This document shows positions 47,390 through 61,593 of a stretch of DNA of 64,000 nucleotides, in pieces. Numbering within the stretch: position 1 is the first letter of the stretch; every line of letters starts with the position of its first letter. The translations under genes and the position numbers were made by a program. Origin of the DNA: Piper betle (taxonomy: Eukaryota > Streptophyta > Magnoliopsida > Piperales > Piperaceae); NCBI GenBank assembly GCA_033002965.1, contig JAURVB010002719.1:1-64000 (forward strand), given 5' to 3'. The notes below the pieces were generated by a model. It saw only the letters and a program-made list of their open reading frames with translations. It was not told where the DNA came from and ran no database searches.

Positions 47390-48246
47390 TGTAAAACCTC
47401 AGCTTTAGGTTAGGATTTTACAGATTTTAGGTTTGCACGGTTCGGGCCAGTCTCGAGTTAGTTCGAGTGAGCTCCAGCCAAACCAGTTTTCAGACCATGA
47501 GTATGAAGCTAGATGGTCATATGAACATGTTATGGAAGTTGAGTATACCCGACATGTAGATGATAGCTTTAGTTATGCTAGAGTAGAGCATGAGTTATCA
47601 TTCTATACACGAGGTATACAATTTTTTTTTAGGCTTAGAACTTGGCTGTTGCAGTGTGTAGTATCCGTTTGGTATTTTTAGGGTATCTCATTTACAAGGA
47701 TCATAGAGATTTTGGGCTACATGATTACGCCAATGGGCCCAGCTTGATTTGAGTCGTAGATTTTCACCCAATTGAGTTTCAGATTTTGAGGTCCATTTAG
47801 CCTTCTTGCCTAGATTCCCACCTATAGAGTCACTTTTAGTACTTGAGAGTCAATTTTGACTTTGGACGGTCTTGCTCCAAGCTTTCCATCCATATGTATA
47901 TTGCACATACCCATAGTTATGTTTAGAACTCTAGACCAATAACACTCATTACTGACATTTCCTATTATATATGCAGGTCTTGTAATCGTGAGTCGACTTT
48001 GGTGGGAGGACAGATAAACACTACATACACTTGAGCTCAGCAAAGTTATTTTGGTTCATACTTTTATTTATATTTGTTGAGTTTTCACGAATATTTAACG
48101 ATGTCTTCCATTCCCTTGACGCCAAACAGATTATTTTGATATATATTATTGATCAAGTCTTATATACTAGAAATTTTAGACATGAGTCAATTCGATCGTA
48201 ATATTTTTGTTTCAGTTCTTAGATGAACCGAAATCGATGTGTTACA
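47390..48246 (+). repeat. LTR copy C (3' LTR, internally deleted, 857 bp)
   Basis: Starts TGTAAAACCTC and ends ATGTGTTACA. It matches copy B at both ends but lacks about 2.4 kb: after CATACCCATA (about 47920) it jumps to AGACCAATAACACTCATTACTG (about 47930), which corresponds to copy B about 43550. The GC island, TTTA stretch and core block are all removed. Confidence 0.8.
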
Positions 48247-48559
48247 TTTGATACATCCAATCATGACCATTTTTATTCACTGGTAGCCTATACTGATGTA
48301 TGTAAATTATTACTATTGTTATAAACAACTTGACTGCAAGCAAGAATATGACAAGTAAATTTAAGTGCTGATAGTATTAATAACTTACATTAGTGTGAAA
48401 TTAAAATATCACTTGCTAGATAATTGATCATCTACTTTGAGAACTAATCAATCAAGGGCCATAATTATCACATATACCAAAAAGATTATGTGTATGTGTG
48501 TATATTTAAGAGACATGTGTGATGACCCATCCAATCAAACAATTGGACCAGGGGTCACA

Positions 48560-51500
48560 TTTGGTCCAACTTTAACTTTAACACCCTAATTTGGCTTGTA
48601 GTGCAAATGAAATCGAAATGATAAACTTTGGAATGCTAATTCATAACCCATTAAACTACAAAACCGACCCACAAGAACCTAAACCATTTAAGGCGTCAGA
48701 AGACAAAAACCTAAAGGAATCTAATGCACAAACAAAACCCAAAATGCATGTAAAGCCACCTAGGGTTGGGTTCATGTAATTGGGACACCTAGATGAGTAG
48801 AAGTTACAAAGGAGACTAAAAATTTTGAAGAAAATCCGGCAGTCTCTCCTATGAGTAGGAGGTTGGAAAAATTTTCACAACTTGTATTTATTCACAAAAT
48901 CAAACGCAGAACATTTCATAATTTCACAATCCATACCTAGAAACATTCAGAAGGTGTTCCACCTCAAATATTTCACATAATAGAGCATTTACAATGCAGT
49001 TTTACATTCTTGATGCAGGTTGGCTTGCCTGGTCTTAACACGGGCCCTTCAACCTGCAAAACAAAACTCAAAAGCTCCTACAACCAATGTTTCTTATTCG
49101 CTCTAGGTACCTCCACATGTAATAAAGTTTTCTGCATATGGGATTTATTTAACCTTCAATTCTAGGAGTATGCAGCTTAGAGAATTCCTCCACAAGATAA
49201 GTTAGACTTGTGTGCCCCAAAGTATTTCGTGTTCAAAGTATAAAGATATAGCTAGGACTAACAAAGTACAAACACTTCAACCAAGTGTGCATTTCCATAA
49301 TTGGCCCAAGGTCTCATAGGTTCACATCTGAATTAGCACATCTCCACAAAACAAAGAGGAAGATATATCCACCAGCAAATAAAATACAACACAACAACAC
49401 ACATAAAAGTGACAAACAATCCAACCAGCATCTCCAATCTCCTCGTAATTTGTGCACCTACGTCGGCCAACACCATGACACTCACCTACATATAATAAAA
49501 ACGCTTTAGCAATTAGTGTCACTTAGTCCTAAATAACTAATAGGGAAACAGCAAAACTAGAAAATGGATATAATAGTTATCCACGAGAAAGAAACTAAAA
49601 AGAAGTCAGAAACTTCTCCACACACATACAAACTAATCATAATCAAAGAGCTAATCACGCACACGAACAAGAATACAAGACAATAACGTGTCAATACTAT
49701 GCATGAGGAATAAAGTTGATGACAACACACCCATGGCCAATAGAGCCTAACAGAGCACATTTGAGACATGAGATGGTCTAGATATACTTGAGAGAAAACA
49801 CACACATGCTAAATCACTGAGATAGACTATTACATTAAGTATATAGATAATCATAACACACAATTAATCATTAACCAAGCACCACAGGTGTGTACTGACC
49901 GGCCCTCTCAATTAGCGTCATGATCCCATCCACCATACATGCACCAAAAATCCAAAATTGTAGAATAAATATAAGGTCTAGGTAGGGCCAAATCATATAG
50001 CGCAAAAATGCAACTTATAAATTGGATCTGGAATTTTCGAAAACTCATCAAGGGATCTCAACTTCAAATTTTATTAATCCAAAAAAACATTAAGATGGTC
50101 CACAGATAGTGGGGTCTAATAAAATACCACTAGCAACGTCCTACAAAGTGAAAATAAGGCACATGAGCCAATTAGTAGATCAAGCAATGAGAGAGTTGTA
50201 CAAACCTAAGAAGTGCTCCTCGTCCTAGTATAGCAAGCTTGACTCCGCACGACCTAACAAATGCAGACTACTAATGCTTATATGATGTTTGCATGCAATG
50301 ACATGCAACAGTCATAGATGCTGCAAATGGCATGACATGCCAGATAGGAATTTAAACACACTACTCAACACATCAATCACATTCACATTAATCACATGCT
50401 AAACGTGTTGAAACTGCACCAGATTATGATAAATCAATTAAATATGTTGAAATAGAGATTCGGTATTTTATGAAATACATTTTGGGATCCTCGCACTTAA
50501 ATTTTAGCTTACGATATCAAAATGCCCAAGAGAACTCAGGGCAATTATCAGGGATAGTCTAACACATTAATCGTGAATGAGATCTTAATAAAATTAGGGA
50601 AATCAATTGAAATTAATAGTTAACTTAATTAAACTCAACCCTTATGTTTCTTCTGGCGAACTGTCTTCGAAAAAGCAAAACTTACAAGCTGATGTATCTT
50701 GAAGACCCGGTGAACTCCGGGGGAGCCACTTAAGATGTCAAGTCACCCACACCCAATTGTTAAATGCAAATTATTTTATTAATTACAATCAACTCATAAT
50801 GTTCAGTTAATGATGATAATTAAGTTAAACTATCATTTAGCTTAAGATTTTGCACAAAACCAATTTTAAAATCAATTAGGGCTTATTTTGATCTTATTTT
50901 AATTAATTGGATAATTTACTAAATTGGAAGGCAAAATGAGGCGAATCGTACGCTGTCTAAAAATCATAGAGTGTTAATGTTTCAACCGTTTAGGTGATGT
51001 ATTATACTATTTTAACACAAAAGAGCATTACCTTTCAACCAATAATCACAAACAGTTACCCAAAATCATAAAATTGAGATTTTTATTAACAATCAAGAAG
51101 ATGTAAATGAAATTACCAAGATAACATGTTGAACAAGTATTCTACATGTACTAAACAAGAATTCTATAAGCAAACATACAGAACATGGCAAAACCTCGAC
51201 AAGGGGAGAAAATCCCCAAAAACACAAGCAATGGCACTATGGCAGCTAAAAATGCGTGCAAAGAGGTTCCATAAGGGAAAAGGAAGATGGAAAGATGGGA
51301 AAGGCTCAGGATGACTTCTAAAACACGACTAGGGCTTGGAGGTATGCCCGAATGCATGTGGCACAACTAACAAGGCCAGAGACCCTAGGCTATTCTAAAA
51401 CAATCGAAAGCACATGCACTTACATGATGATTGGGGCCCACCGAACCAACTCAATAGTGGACACACTCCATGCCTAAGTCCACAACACTCCACAAAGGAT

Positions 51501-53638
51501 CCCAATAGTACTAGACTGGTCAAACAAAATTGACCTGTACTACTCGGATTGAGCCAAACACAAAACCGAGTAAACTAGGTGTAAAAACACCGAACCGAGA
51601 GGCCGGATTTTACTGAGCCTCAACTAGACACAAAAAAGAATAATAATTGACAAATTATCAGGCATGCCAATATGAAAAATAATAAACAATTGAATAAATT
51701 TTAATTAATTTCACTAATATAATTATCCCATGTCATGAACATATATCCACTAATATATATATTAGAGTCATCATAAACTAATCATAAAATAGTTTATAAA
51801 ATAAATAAGCTCTCAATGAACGAACTATGGTCCCCTACTAATTAAATATAAACCAAAGTAATAAGTCAAATTCAAATAAATAATTAATATTAATTATTTG
51901 ATAGAGTATGCAGTTGTTGCCCCCCACCAAAGCACCAAGTCACGCTCCCACCTAGTTGTTACTTGTGGAAGCAATTCCACGTTAGTGATAAAATTACTAA
52001 GTACGCATAAAAATATTGAACAAGACAATTAACTATAGTGTTTATGCCTAACCCATGTTTAACAAATTTGTCTGATTTGATGGAAATAATTTTCATTTAT
52101 GATCCTACAGACTGCGATTATCCCAGAGGGATGATAATACACCTAATTTCAGCCCAGACTCTAATCCCCGAGGATGCACTGGGCTATGTCGGTTTCCAAA
52201 CCTTGAATCATAGACCATATCTTTCAAGTAGGAAAGCAAAGTTCTAACTTAAGCCCAACATACCAATGCCAAAAAGTCTCTTCTCTCCCCACCAATCAAT
52301 GGTCATACAGTGCATGAATATAATATCATGAAAGCTGTAAGTACCTTGAAAACACTCCTTAGATTACTTGACCCAAAAGCTAGCAAGCCATCTCTAGAGC
52401 CCAAAAATATACATAAGGAAATGTATATTTGCAAACCATATAATATGCAATGATGTGATATGCATCCACACACATGCACAACACTCAAGGAATTTTTAAG
52501 CCAATCCAAGCATCAATCAACAACTAGGACTGTTACCACTTTATTAGCTTTATTTTTCAGTAATTATCATGGCTTATTCTCACCAATTAACCCAAAACAA
52601 AAATATGAAAGTTGCCGACAAGCAGCCTTAAGCCTTGGGACAAAAGTTTGTTGCAACTTGGCTCAACCTTGCCCCGTGGCGCAAAACTATCTTGTACCTT
52701 GGTGCAAGATGTCTGTCCTGCGATCACAATACTTGTGCCTTGTCATGACTCTTCTTGCACCACAATTGCGCCTTCTCAAACACGATTTTCACATTTTAAT
52801 CTCCACAAATTCAATCACAAATCAATTCACCACATCCAAATAAGTTGACTCCTTATTTTATTGATACACAACATGAGTTTTCATGGAATTACTCATTCTA
52901 ACAAATTCTAAAATTAAAGCATATTTAACAAGGTATTTTTGTATAACTTGCTACATGGATTAAATAACATACTAACTCGATCATAAAGATGTAAAAATCC
53001 ATAAAAATTATTATGCATCTACTTATCATGATTCTTAATTTAAACAAGAACAAAATTGCATAATACATGATTTTAATTTAAACATGAGCAAACAAGCATA
53101 ATTCATTCTTTTTTATACAAAAAGATATCAAATAAGTTCAATATCCAAACACCCAAGGATCTACATCATTCCATGATCAAAACACATAATTTACAGAATT
53201 TTTTTCATCACAAACCAATAAAAAACTCATACATAATGAATTAAAACATAATGTATGCATGCCCTACACACAAAACAATTAATAATTGATGAAATATGAT
53301 GAAAAAAAGTAGAAAACATATGAAAACACCAAGTCCTAGTTGCCCCTTCCTCTTCCTCTTCTAGAAGCATCGACGCCAGAGAATTTTTAGAGAGAGGGGG
53401 GTCAATCTCTCTCTAGGTTTTTATACTAGGGTCTCTAATAAGGTATTTTGGTAAATTTCTTCAAAAACACTAAAAATGCTAAAAATACATAATTAAGTGT
53501 CTAATTCCCTATTTAATATTAATTTATAATTTAAAATAAATTTCACTTAATTATTCTACATAGTCTAAACCTTCTCGATCAATTTTACTCAATTAAATGA
53601 ATGAATAAATAAATATTGGCCAGCACTAGGATCTTACA
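48560..53638 (-). repeat. Long LTR copy F (minus orientation), ends approximate
   Basis: On the minus strand it starts TGTAAGATCCTAG at 53638, preceded by the purine-rich GGAAAGTTGGGTAGGA (a 3' LTR after a polypurine tract). It has a TATA box (TATAAAAA, 53425-53418) and a pyrimidine-rich leader, and matches copy E over 51000-49900: GTATTTTATTAGA...ATTAATAAAATTT then GAGATCCCTTGATG, and ACACACCTGTGGTGCTTGG. The far end near 48560-48600 is a guess. The middle (51500-52850) may contain a further insertion. Confidence 0.5.
53418..53425 (-). promoter_or_regulatory. Putative LTR TATA box
   Basis: The minus strand reads CTAGTATAAAAACCTAGAGA, about 215 bp inside the LTR start, followed by a CT-rich leader. 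Confidence 0.4.
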
Positions 53639-53639
53639 T

Positions 53640-54600
53640 CCTACCCAACTTTCCAATGAAGCTCCTCGTGTCATCGATTTTTGCACGTCACTTTGACTAA
53701 AGGTATTGGTTGGTCTCACATTTCTAACATTTATATTCAACAAGTGTCGACTCCTATTGGCTGAAAAAGGCCGAGAAATTTTGTGGTTTCACACCTTTTT
53801 TAGTTTCGATGGTGACAAGGACGGCTCCGGCCTTCAGAACTTCTGTACAGTAGGCTAATGCGCCATCTTTATTGAGAAGTTCTTAGAATGTTGATCACAA
53901 TGGAGATGGCTTTCTATTGCATGGGCAAAAGCTCGCCAATGCATGAGCAGATTGCTCACCTTACGCTCGCCAAATGAGCAAGGTTTCAACCCCACCCCAA
54001 CTTTCTTTCTATTGGCCTAGGGTATTTATAGAGGAGAGCCCTCTCTTCTTCCTAGTTAGCTCCACAATTGAAAGGCATCACGTATGCGACTCCTTCTCCT
54101 CATCCCTACTCCCTAAATTTTGGAATAGCTGAGCCTTGGTTTTGATGATTTATTCATTAAACTCTACGACAATAATTATAGTCAATGCATATACATTAAG
54201 CAAAGATTTTCTTCAAAAAATACAGGATCGGCCAACAATCGGTAGTCGATCACAATGAAGATGGGAGGGGATAACAAGCTCTAAAGTTTGACTGGTCTTT
54301 GGCCAAACAATCGACATCGGATCATGATTATGCGGTATAGTAGCTGACTTCGATAGATTGTTTGACAATCGGATAGGAGTTTGGCCGAAAAATTGCCTCA
54401 GCATTGGTAGACGATCGAACGAAGCAAATAATCTAACTTTCAGCAAACGATCAGTAGATCGTTTGACTGTCAACCACAAAATTGATAGAAATAGTCATTC
54501 CAAGTGATCTAACATTTATAAAGGTATAACAACTATTATTCTTAGTTTTGATATATTAGGCCATAAATATAGCATTTGGGAGAGTATTTTGGGTATCTCT
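53640..54600. other. Spacer between LTR copies F and E
   Basis: Probably interior sequence of the copy F element next to its polypurine tract (53640-53660), then unassigned sequence. No gene seen. Confidence 0.35.
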
Positions 54601-54603
54601 TAG

Positions 54604-56960
54604 TGTAAAACCCGACCCACCAGTCTGATATTTTACGTTATATTTGTTGTTAGCTCAATCTAAATAACATGTGATCAGCCTGATTTGATTGATCAGATGC
54701 TAAGAGGATCTTCTTATGTGTGTGTTGTTGTGGGCTTGGGCATTGGGTGCCTCTGCTATCGAGTTTTCCACTCGACCCCAATCGCTAAGTCGCTAGCTCG
54801 TGATGTTCGATTGTGTAGTATAGCTTAAGGCTATGTTCACACGTGTTTCCCGTGTTTTTCGTTTTTGATCTTGTGTTGGCCTAGAGATTTAGTTGCTTCA
54901 CATGACATTTTTGGCTTACCTTAATATCCCTAAATGTGCCCTAAAAGCTACCCCAAGCCTTCCCCTCAATTCTCCACCTTTCCCCCTCCTTGTGCTTTCA
55001 TTTTCCTTTGTTTGTACAGTTCTAGGGCTCAACACCGCGACATTGGTGCACATGCGGTTCCTCGCATACGTTCAGCACCGTGGCGCTCAAGGCAGAGTGT
55101 TAAAACCCGTCCACCACCCCCCCCCCCCGTCTCTTATCCTTCCCCCTTGGCTGCTTCCACCCTTGCACCTCCACTCTACCCACACCCCCCTTTCCACCCT
55201 CTCCACCTCAACTTCATCTCTCCCCTCCTCCTCCTTCCTTCGATTTCTCCTTCCCCGCAAGGTATGCTCCTCTCTCCTCTTTTTCTTTTGTTTTTAGGCA
55301 TGATAATGGTTTGTTTGCATGTAGTACAATTGTTTATTATCATGTTTACTTATGGATCTTAAGGTGATTTTGTTTGGATCTAGTTAAAGTTTTGATTTTT
55401 AAATAAAATTTTTTATTTTTATTTGTTTATTGTGATAACATACTTATTTGGCATAAAGTTATAATTTCACCTACTAATCTACTTAATAACGGTCAAAATA
55501 AGAAAAAGATCAAAATTTTATAATTTTTTGGCTGCGTCATGCGGCCTTAGTTTGTGTGCCAAAATGTTTAATTAATTAAATAGTTAAAATAATAATATTT
55601 TAACTTGATTTAGTTGTAAAATGAATTTGGTGTGAAAATCATAAGTTGGATGATAATTAAGTTAATTATCTTAATTTAGTAAACATAGTAAGATTATTTT
55701 AAGAATGATAATTTATGATTAACTGGCACAGAGTATTTGACTAGACAAAGTTACTATAGTGAAATTATCATCTAAATTAGTCTAATTAATTGACCCGACA
55801 TCCTAAGTAATTTTTCATAATTTTATTGAGATCTTATTCTCGATTATAGTGTTGTTCATCACTAGTTAAATTGCCTTGAATCTTCCCAAAATTTTATTAT
55901 CTCACGTTAGTTATAAATGCGGGTTGAAACCAAAAAACTTATTTCATAATGCATTGAGATCACAGTCTCGACATCTTTATTTATTTTACATAATATTATG
56001 CACTATGATATGTGATATTTAACTTCCTGCTCTCCTTTTATGCCATGTCATCTTATTGCAGTAGGATTATTCCCATTCATTTCATGTGTGTACATCATAC
56101 AAGGTTTAAGTAGTGGATTGCATTTACTAGGCCGTGTAGAGTTGAGCTCGTCGAGCTAGGACATGGAACTCACCTCACAGGTGGTTAGGACTCCTCTCTG
56201 CTTGATCTGCTACTTGGCCCTACACTATTTTGTTTTCATGTAATAGGATGTAGTTAGTGATATTTTATTAGATCCAACTACCCATGGGCCATTTAGTTAA
56301 TATTTTGAATTAATAAACTTTATGGTTGATATCCCTTAACGTGAATTTCAAAAAAATTGAGATCCAACTCAAAAGTCCCATTAGCGCTATTTATCAGAAT
56401 CTTCCTAAGCCTCATACTTATTGTATGTCTTTTGGATTTTCTATGCAGGTGTGATGAATGAGAGCATGAAGCCCCCCAAGAGGCCCAATTTGTACTTACC
56501 TGTGGTGCTCTATTTATTTATGATACTTAGCTATAGTATTTGCTAGTAATGTGTATTAGACATGTGCATGCTCAACGTTGAGTGTATTTGGACCATGCAT
56601 ATATTTTAGTGATGATAAGATAGGCCCCATTAGCCATAGTACGGGCATGTTGCTATCGACTAAATTTTGGCTCATGCATATGATTTATGCCTTATTAGTT
56701 GTAGTACTGGCATATTACCATTGAACATGTCCATTTCATGGGCATGTTTATTTCAGTATGGTCATGATTTAGTATGGTGATGTGGATGTGAAGATTTTAT
56801 AATTCATGTTGAACTTTCCTGTGAATAATGAGTCATCCATTTGCCAATTTGGAATGTATTCAGCAATTATTTTTGGACCGATAATCTTTTGATTATTGAT
56901 GTATATTTTCTATACAATGTAGTGTTGCAAGTTTGGTTAGAGGCACACAAGGATTAATAA
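54604..56960 (+). repeat. Long LTR copy E (plus orientation)
   Basis: Starts TGTAAAACCCGACCC. It has a C12 run (55117-55128) and a pyrimidine-rich leader (54930-55260), then the AT-rich body shared with copy F (55780-55980). The core is TTTTATTAGATCCAACTACC, GGGCCATTTA and TTAATAAACTT (56260-56320), followed by CTTACCTGTGGTGCTCTA (56498). The right end is not resolved. Confidence 0.55.
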
Positions 56961-57699
56961 TGACTCATGAAGAAGTTGACTCAATTTTTTGGTGTTGTTG
57001 TGGTCTGCTCATATTGATGAGGCCAGTGACCCATGTGTTGTGATTATTATGTGAGGCCACTAGGTGGGGCTTGTAAGTTAATATGATTACGCATGTATTA
57101 GAGCCTTTGGACATTTTAATTGAACGGCAAAGTTGCCTTGTGTGGAAATATATAAAAACTATTATCACTAACATGTGTTTGAGCTATTTCGTTGTCGGTA
57201 ACTGTAGGGCATGCAGGTCTAACCATTGTGTGCAGAAATTCTTCAAGCCTCATAGTGTAGTACTCCAATTCTACTCGAACCTAGACCAAATCATGATATT
57301 ATTATATAGAAATCTATTTATTGGACTACTAACTTAAACAAGTTCACAGAAGCAGATCTCAACCCTCAAGGAGGTTTGAGACAGAACCTTACTAGAGCTT
57401 TCAGACAATACATGTTGATCATACTATCATAGAAAGGATCTTAACTTTACAGCTTTTGATATGAGCACTCTGAGCCACAAGAAAGGCAACACCTCCCCTA
57501 CAACTAAGAGGGTGATTTTCATATGCAATGATCACTTTGAGCTCACAGAGGCAAAAACCACTCCCAATGCAGCTAAGAGGTTGGAATTTTCGTAAGGTGG
57601 ACACATGATCCAGTTCTTATGCTTAGTTTTAATATTTCAATTAGGTAACTTGTAATCAGATGATACATGTAATATTATAAGTACATGGGTCGTGGTTAC

Positions 57700-60600
57700 A
57701 TGTTATACATACCTTGCAATTATAATTAAATACATAGAGACATCAGCAAATGTCAGGGCATTATACCCGAGCACTTGGTATTGACATGGACTCTTCAAGT
57801 AGTGTGAACCGTAAGTTCCTCCAATCCACATTCCTCTAGCACACACACACACACAGAACTGCAATCAATATATTTCGTTTACCTTAAATGTTCCAACATC
57901 ACTTTTGGGACTTTGAGGTTTACACACCTTGTAGAAGAATATTAGCCTTGGCCCCAAAGTTAACACCTTGTACGACAATTATAATAATAAAATGTTAATA
58001 AAGCACACACGTAGGCGATCCAACATCACATACACTTAACTCTAAAATCATACATAGTCTCAGGGAATTTTAGAGCACATGCCCACAAAATATTACAATC
58101 CATGATAAAAAAACCCCAAAAATACATAGCACATCATACAACAGGGAGCCCTGCCACCGCCATGAGATTCTAATCCGTGCACCTAGGCCAACCAACACGA
58201 TGGGACCTCACCTACATAGATATAAGAAAATATGTCAGTAATCAAACAAGTTGTTTACCGATCTCAAATAACTATTGACATTTCAAGATTGGTAGATGAG
58301 TACTTCGTTACCCATGAAAAATCTTTAACACTTCAGAAATGCCTCACATAGTGGTAAGTAAGAGTAGTTCATATAAAACAAACTAGCGCACAAGCACAAT
58401 AACTTACACATACACAATACTTATGCTCTCACATCCTCCATATATCACCCATCATGGTACTTAGTTGGCATTGAAACCGTTGTTAAGTTAGTTCCACAAT
58501 TGTGTTGCACTACACAATGTCTTCTTACATTGCATTACTTTATAGTGTAAATGAGTACTAGTGCAATTCTTACTTCACTGTCCATTTGTCTTGTGATTGT
58601 AAAATTGTAAGCCCTCACATACTTATATAGTAGGCTTCGGTAAGGACTTATTTCATATGATTTCTGGACTTTAGCTTTTAAGAACCATCAAGGGATCTCA
58701 ACTTTGAAGTTTTATTAAACCACAGAAAACTTGGCAAAATGGCCCGACATCAGAGGGATATGACAAAATGTTGTTAACGCCATCCTATGTCTATATCTCA
58801 TTAAAAACCTCACTCAAGGAGTCAAATCATGATAAAGTAGAAGTCCTATGGACATGGATGAGTGGAGCTTTTTGTTGTAACTTGTAAGCTCAATCCTTGT
58901 CTCATAACAAAGAGATGAAACCAGAATCACTCATATCGCATCGGTATGCAAAATGACGCAAAGCCTAACACATGCACAACACTAAGAGACTTAATTAACC
59001 TAATTATGGTGCTAAATTACTTGTTAAACCTCATTAGTTTATTTGATTAGGATTTAGGGTTGCAAGTACACTTAGTTGATAATTTCACACTTTGGATTTA
59101 ATTGAATGGACTTAACCAGGAAATTTTCTATATGGGCCAAGCTGAAATTCAAAATGGTAGGCCCTGACACTCTAAGGGTTATGCTAAAAAATTGCCCAAG
59201 TGTTGACTCATGGGGCATCATGGCAAACTAGCCTCACGAAGGTCGGGCTAAAGTGTTGGGAATAGTATTCATTGGCCGCACACCAATATTCCTAAGGTTT
59301 ATTCACAGGTTTGGAGCCTCCAAATGGGCCTAGGTAAAATATGGAAATTAGCCAACACCTAGAGATTTAATCTCTACACTTTTAGACCAAAACTCTAAGA
59401 ATTTAGCCTTGAGGGGATTCTAGAATGGGAGGCACTGGCCTAGACCTTTATGGAGTTGTATGGACCTACATGGCTCGGAGAATTTCTACAGAATAATCTA
59501 CGCAACCAGCGGCTACCAAATTTTAGGATGATGAAATAGGAATACAACCTAAGGTTTGGTAAATGTTGGGAAAATTTTATTTCTAAAAAACTAGGTCTTG
59601 GGAATTTAGAACCAAAGCTTGAGAATTAGGGTTTCACTCAGCATTCATGTCCACTCTAAAAACCAAATTAATTAACAACCTAAATAAAGTCCAACTGAGC
59701 CCAAATTTTACATGTTTCCATTAGACACTTAGTGGTATCATTATATGATTTTTATACATTTTATTTTATTGATGCCCTTTAACATACTCAAAAGACCACA
59801 CAATCATAGAGCATTGCATAACACACCAATCACTCAACATGCATAGTCTGATTTCAGGAAAACCTTAACAACATTCATTTGGCCTTGTGATTTAGTATTT
59901 TATGTCCAACACACACACATACATACACACACACACACACATAAACACACATACATATACACACATATATATATATATAAAATAGTGATCGAAAGATTGC
60001 ATCAAAATAGTACTTATAATCAAGTGTAAAAATTAGGGAAAATGATAACTAGGTTATTGAAAATAGTAAAGTTGTCATCTTTCTCCAACTTTAGCTCCCA
60101 TACATTGCTTATAAGGCATAATCCGACAAATGCATATATCTATCAGTTATAAACAAAATAAAAGAATCATCTTCAAGTGCAAAAGTTGTATAAGGGGCTA
60201 AGGGGAGGTCTTTTAGGGCTTGCTACCCAAAACCTACAAGCCATAGGGCTTCAAAGCACTTAGAAAGGGTTAGAGAAGTCCAAGAAATTTATGGGATAAG
60301 TGGGAAAGAAGGGAGAAAGGGCTAGGGTCAGAGCAAAGGGAAGCAAGGGAGAAAATGGTTGAAAAAGTTGGGAATTAGGGGGTGTCCATAGCCAAATTCT
60401 AGTTTCTAGAGCAAAAGGTTTGGTTGGGCTCCTTCATGCTAGCCTTTTCCAAGCCAGACGATGGCCAGTGGATCGACCAGGCATGTTGGCCAGTTGCATG
60501 AACTGAACCGCACGCAACAAGGGTCACAAAACTGGTGCAAGAAGGACAAAACAATGAGGCTATTGAGAGGGAGTGAAATTTTAAGTTTCGGCACAAGGGC

Positions 60601-60895
60601 ACTGGCCTAGATCTTTTTCGCTTAGACTTAAACCAGAAAACCTAAACCGATAAGCTCAAAGGCGTTAGGGTTTGCACCCAAATGTAGTCGCGGCAACCTC
60701 GAGAATCATGCAGTGGTCCCATAGGGGAAAGGATAGACAGAAAAGGTTACATACACTCGGCAAAGCAATCTAAACTTGCGAGGGACTTAGTCTTAGTGCC
60801 TAACTAGACTCGATATGATAGAACCAAAAATAAAAAGGCTAAAGCGCATAGCTTCCAAACAAATGTATCAAACACCGAAGGAGGCAAGGGCCAGG
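57700..60895 (-). repeat. Long LTR copy G (minus orientation), ends approximate
   Basis: Matches copy F on the same strand: CATCAAGGGATCTCAACTTT and TTTTATTAAAC (58687-58720; copy F 50048-50080), and GTGCACCTAGGCCAACCAACAC plus CTCACCTACATA (58177-58220; copy F 49450-49490). (CA)n/(TA)n runs lie at 59909-59980. No coding sequence recognised. Confidence 0.5.
59909..59980 (+). repeat. (CA)n-(TA)n compound microsatellite
   Basis: Interrupted CACACA, CATACA and TATATA runs. Confidence 0.85.
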
Positions 60896-61099
60896 TGTAA
60901 TATCTGGCCTCTTTGCCAATATAATTTAGTTTACTTTCCCATCTATTGAGTAGGATATAACCATAGTTTACTCTTTATTTTTCACCACATAAAAATTTGT
61001 CTTTATGTAAGTTAGTCTAGAACAAGGTTTGCCCTTTCAGTTCTCAGATTTATCTCGAATGATCCAAAAAGAAAAGTCAGAGATATCTCGAATATGATA

Positions 61100-61102
<3 letters not shown>

Positions 61103-61132
<30 letters not shown>
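61103..61132 (+). repeat. (TA)n microsatellite, left flank of the foldback element
   Basis: About 15 uninterrupted TA units ending directly at the element. Confidence 0.9.
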
Positions 61133-61139
<7 letters not shown>

Positions 61140-61593
61140 GTTTCCTGTACTCCAGCACAGGCAGCTTGCCTATGCTAGAGTTTGATCTTGGCCGTTGGAT
61201 TAGCATCCAACGGCCAAGATCAAAAATGAGAGGGGGGCCGCTGGCGCCGCCGCAGCAGCGATGGCGGAGGGGGCCGGAAGGGTGCCCGGCCACGGCGATG
61301 GCCGGGGGGACGGCGGCGACAGGGGACGGGGTTGGTCCAGGGGGCGGCGGCAACGTGGTCGCGGGTCGCCACGCGGGCGGCGCGGCGCGGCGGTGTGGCG
61401 GGCAGGGGCCGAGGGGGGCGCGGCGTGGTGGCGGGCGGGGGACGGGGTGGGGGTGCACGGCTGGGATTTATCCTAAAAATATAAAAAACATAATAAAATA
61501 TCATAAAATAAAATAATTGAGTTCTAATAGATTATTTTATCTTATGGTATTTTAATCTATTTTTTATAATTTTCGGGATTTATTTCATAATAT

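Noticed and set aside
61094..61516. 140-codon plus frame and 118-codon minus frame
   Set aside because: The frames run through the TA microsatellite, the foldback terminal repeat and a G-rich tract; no protein signal.
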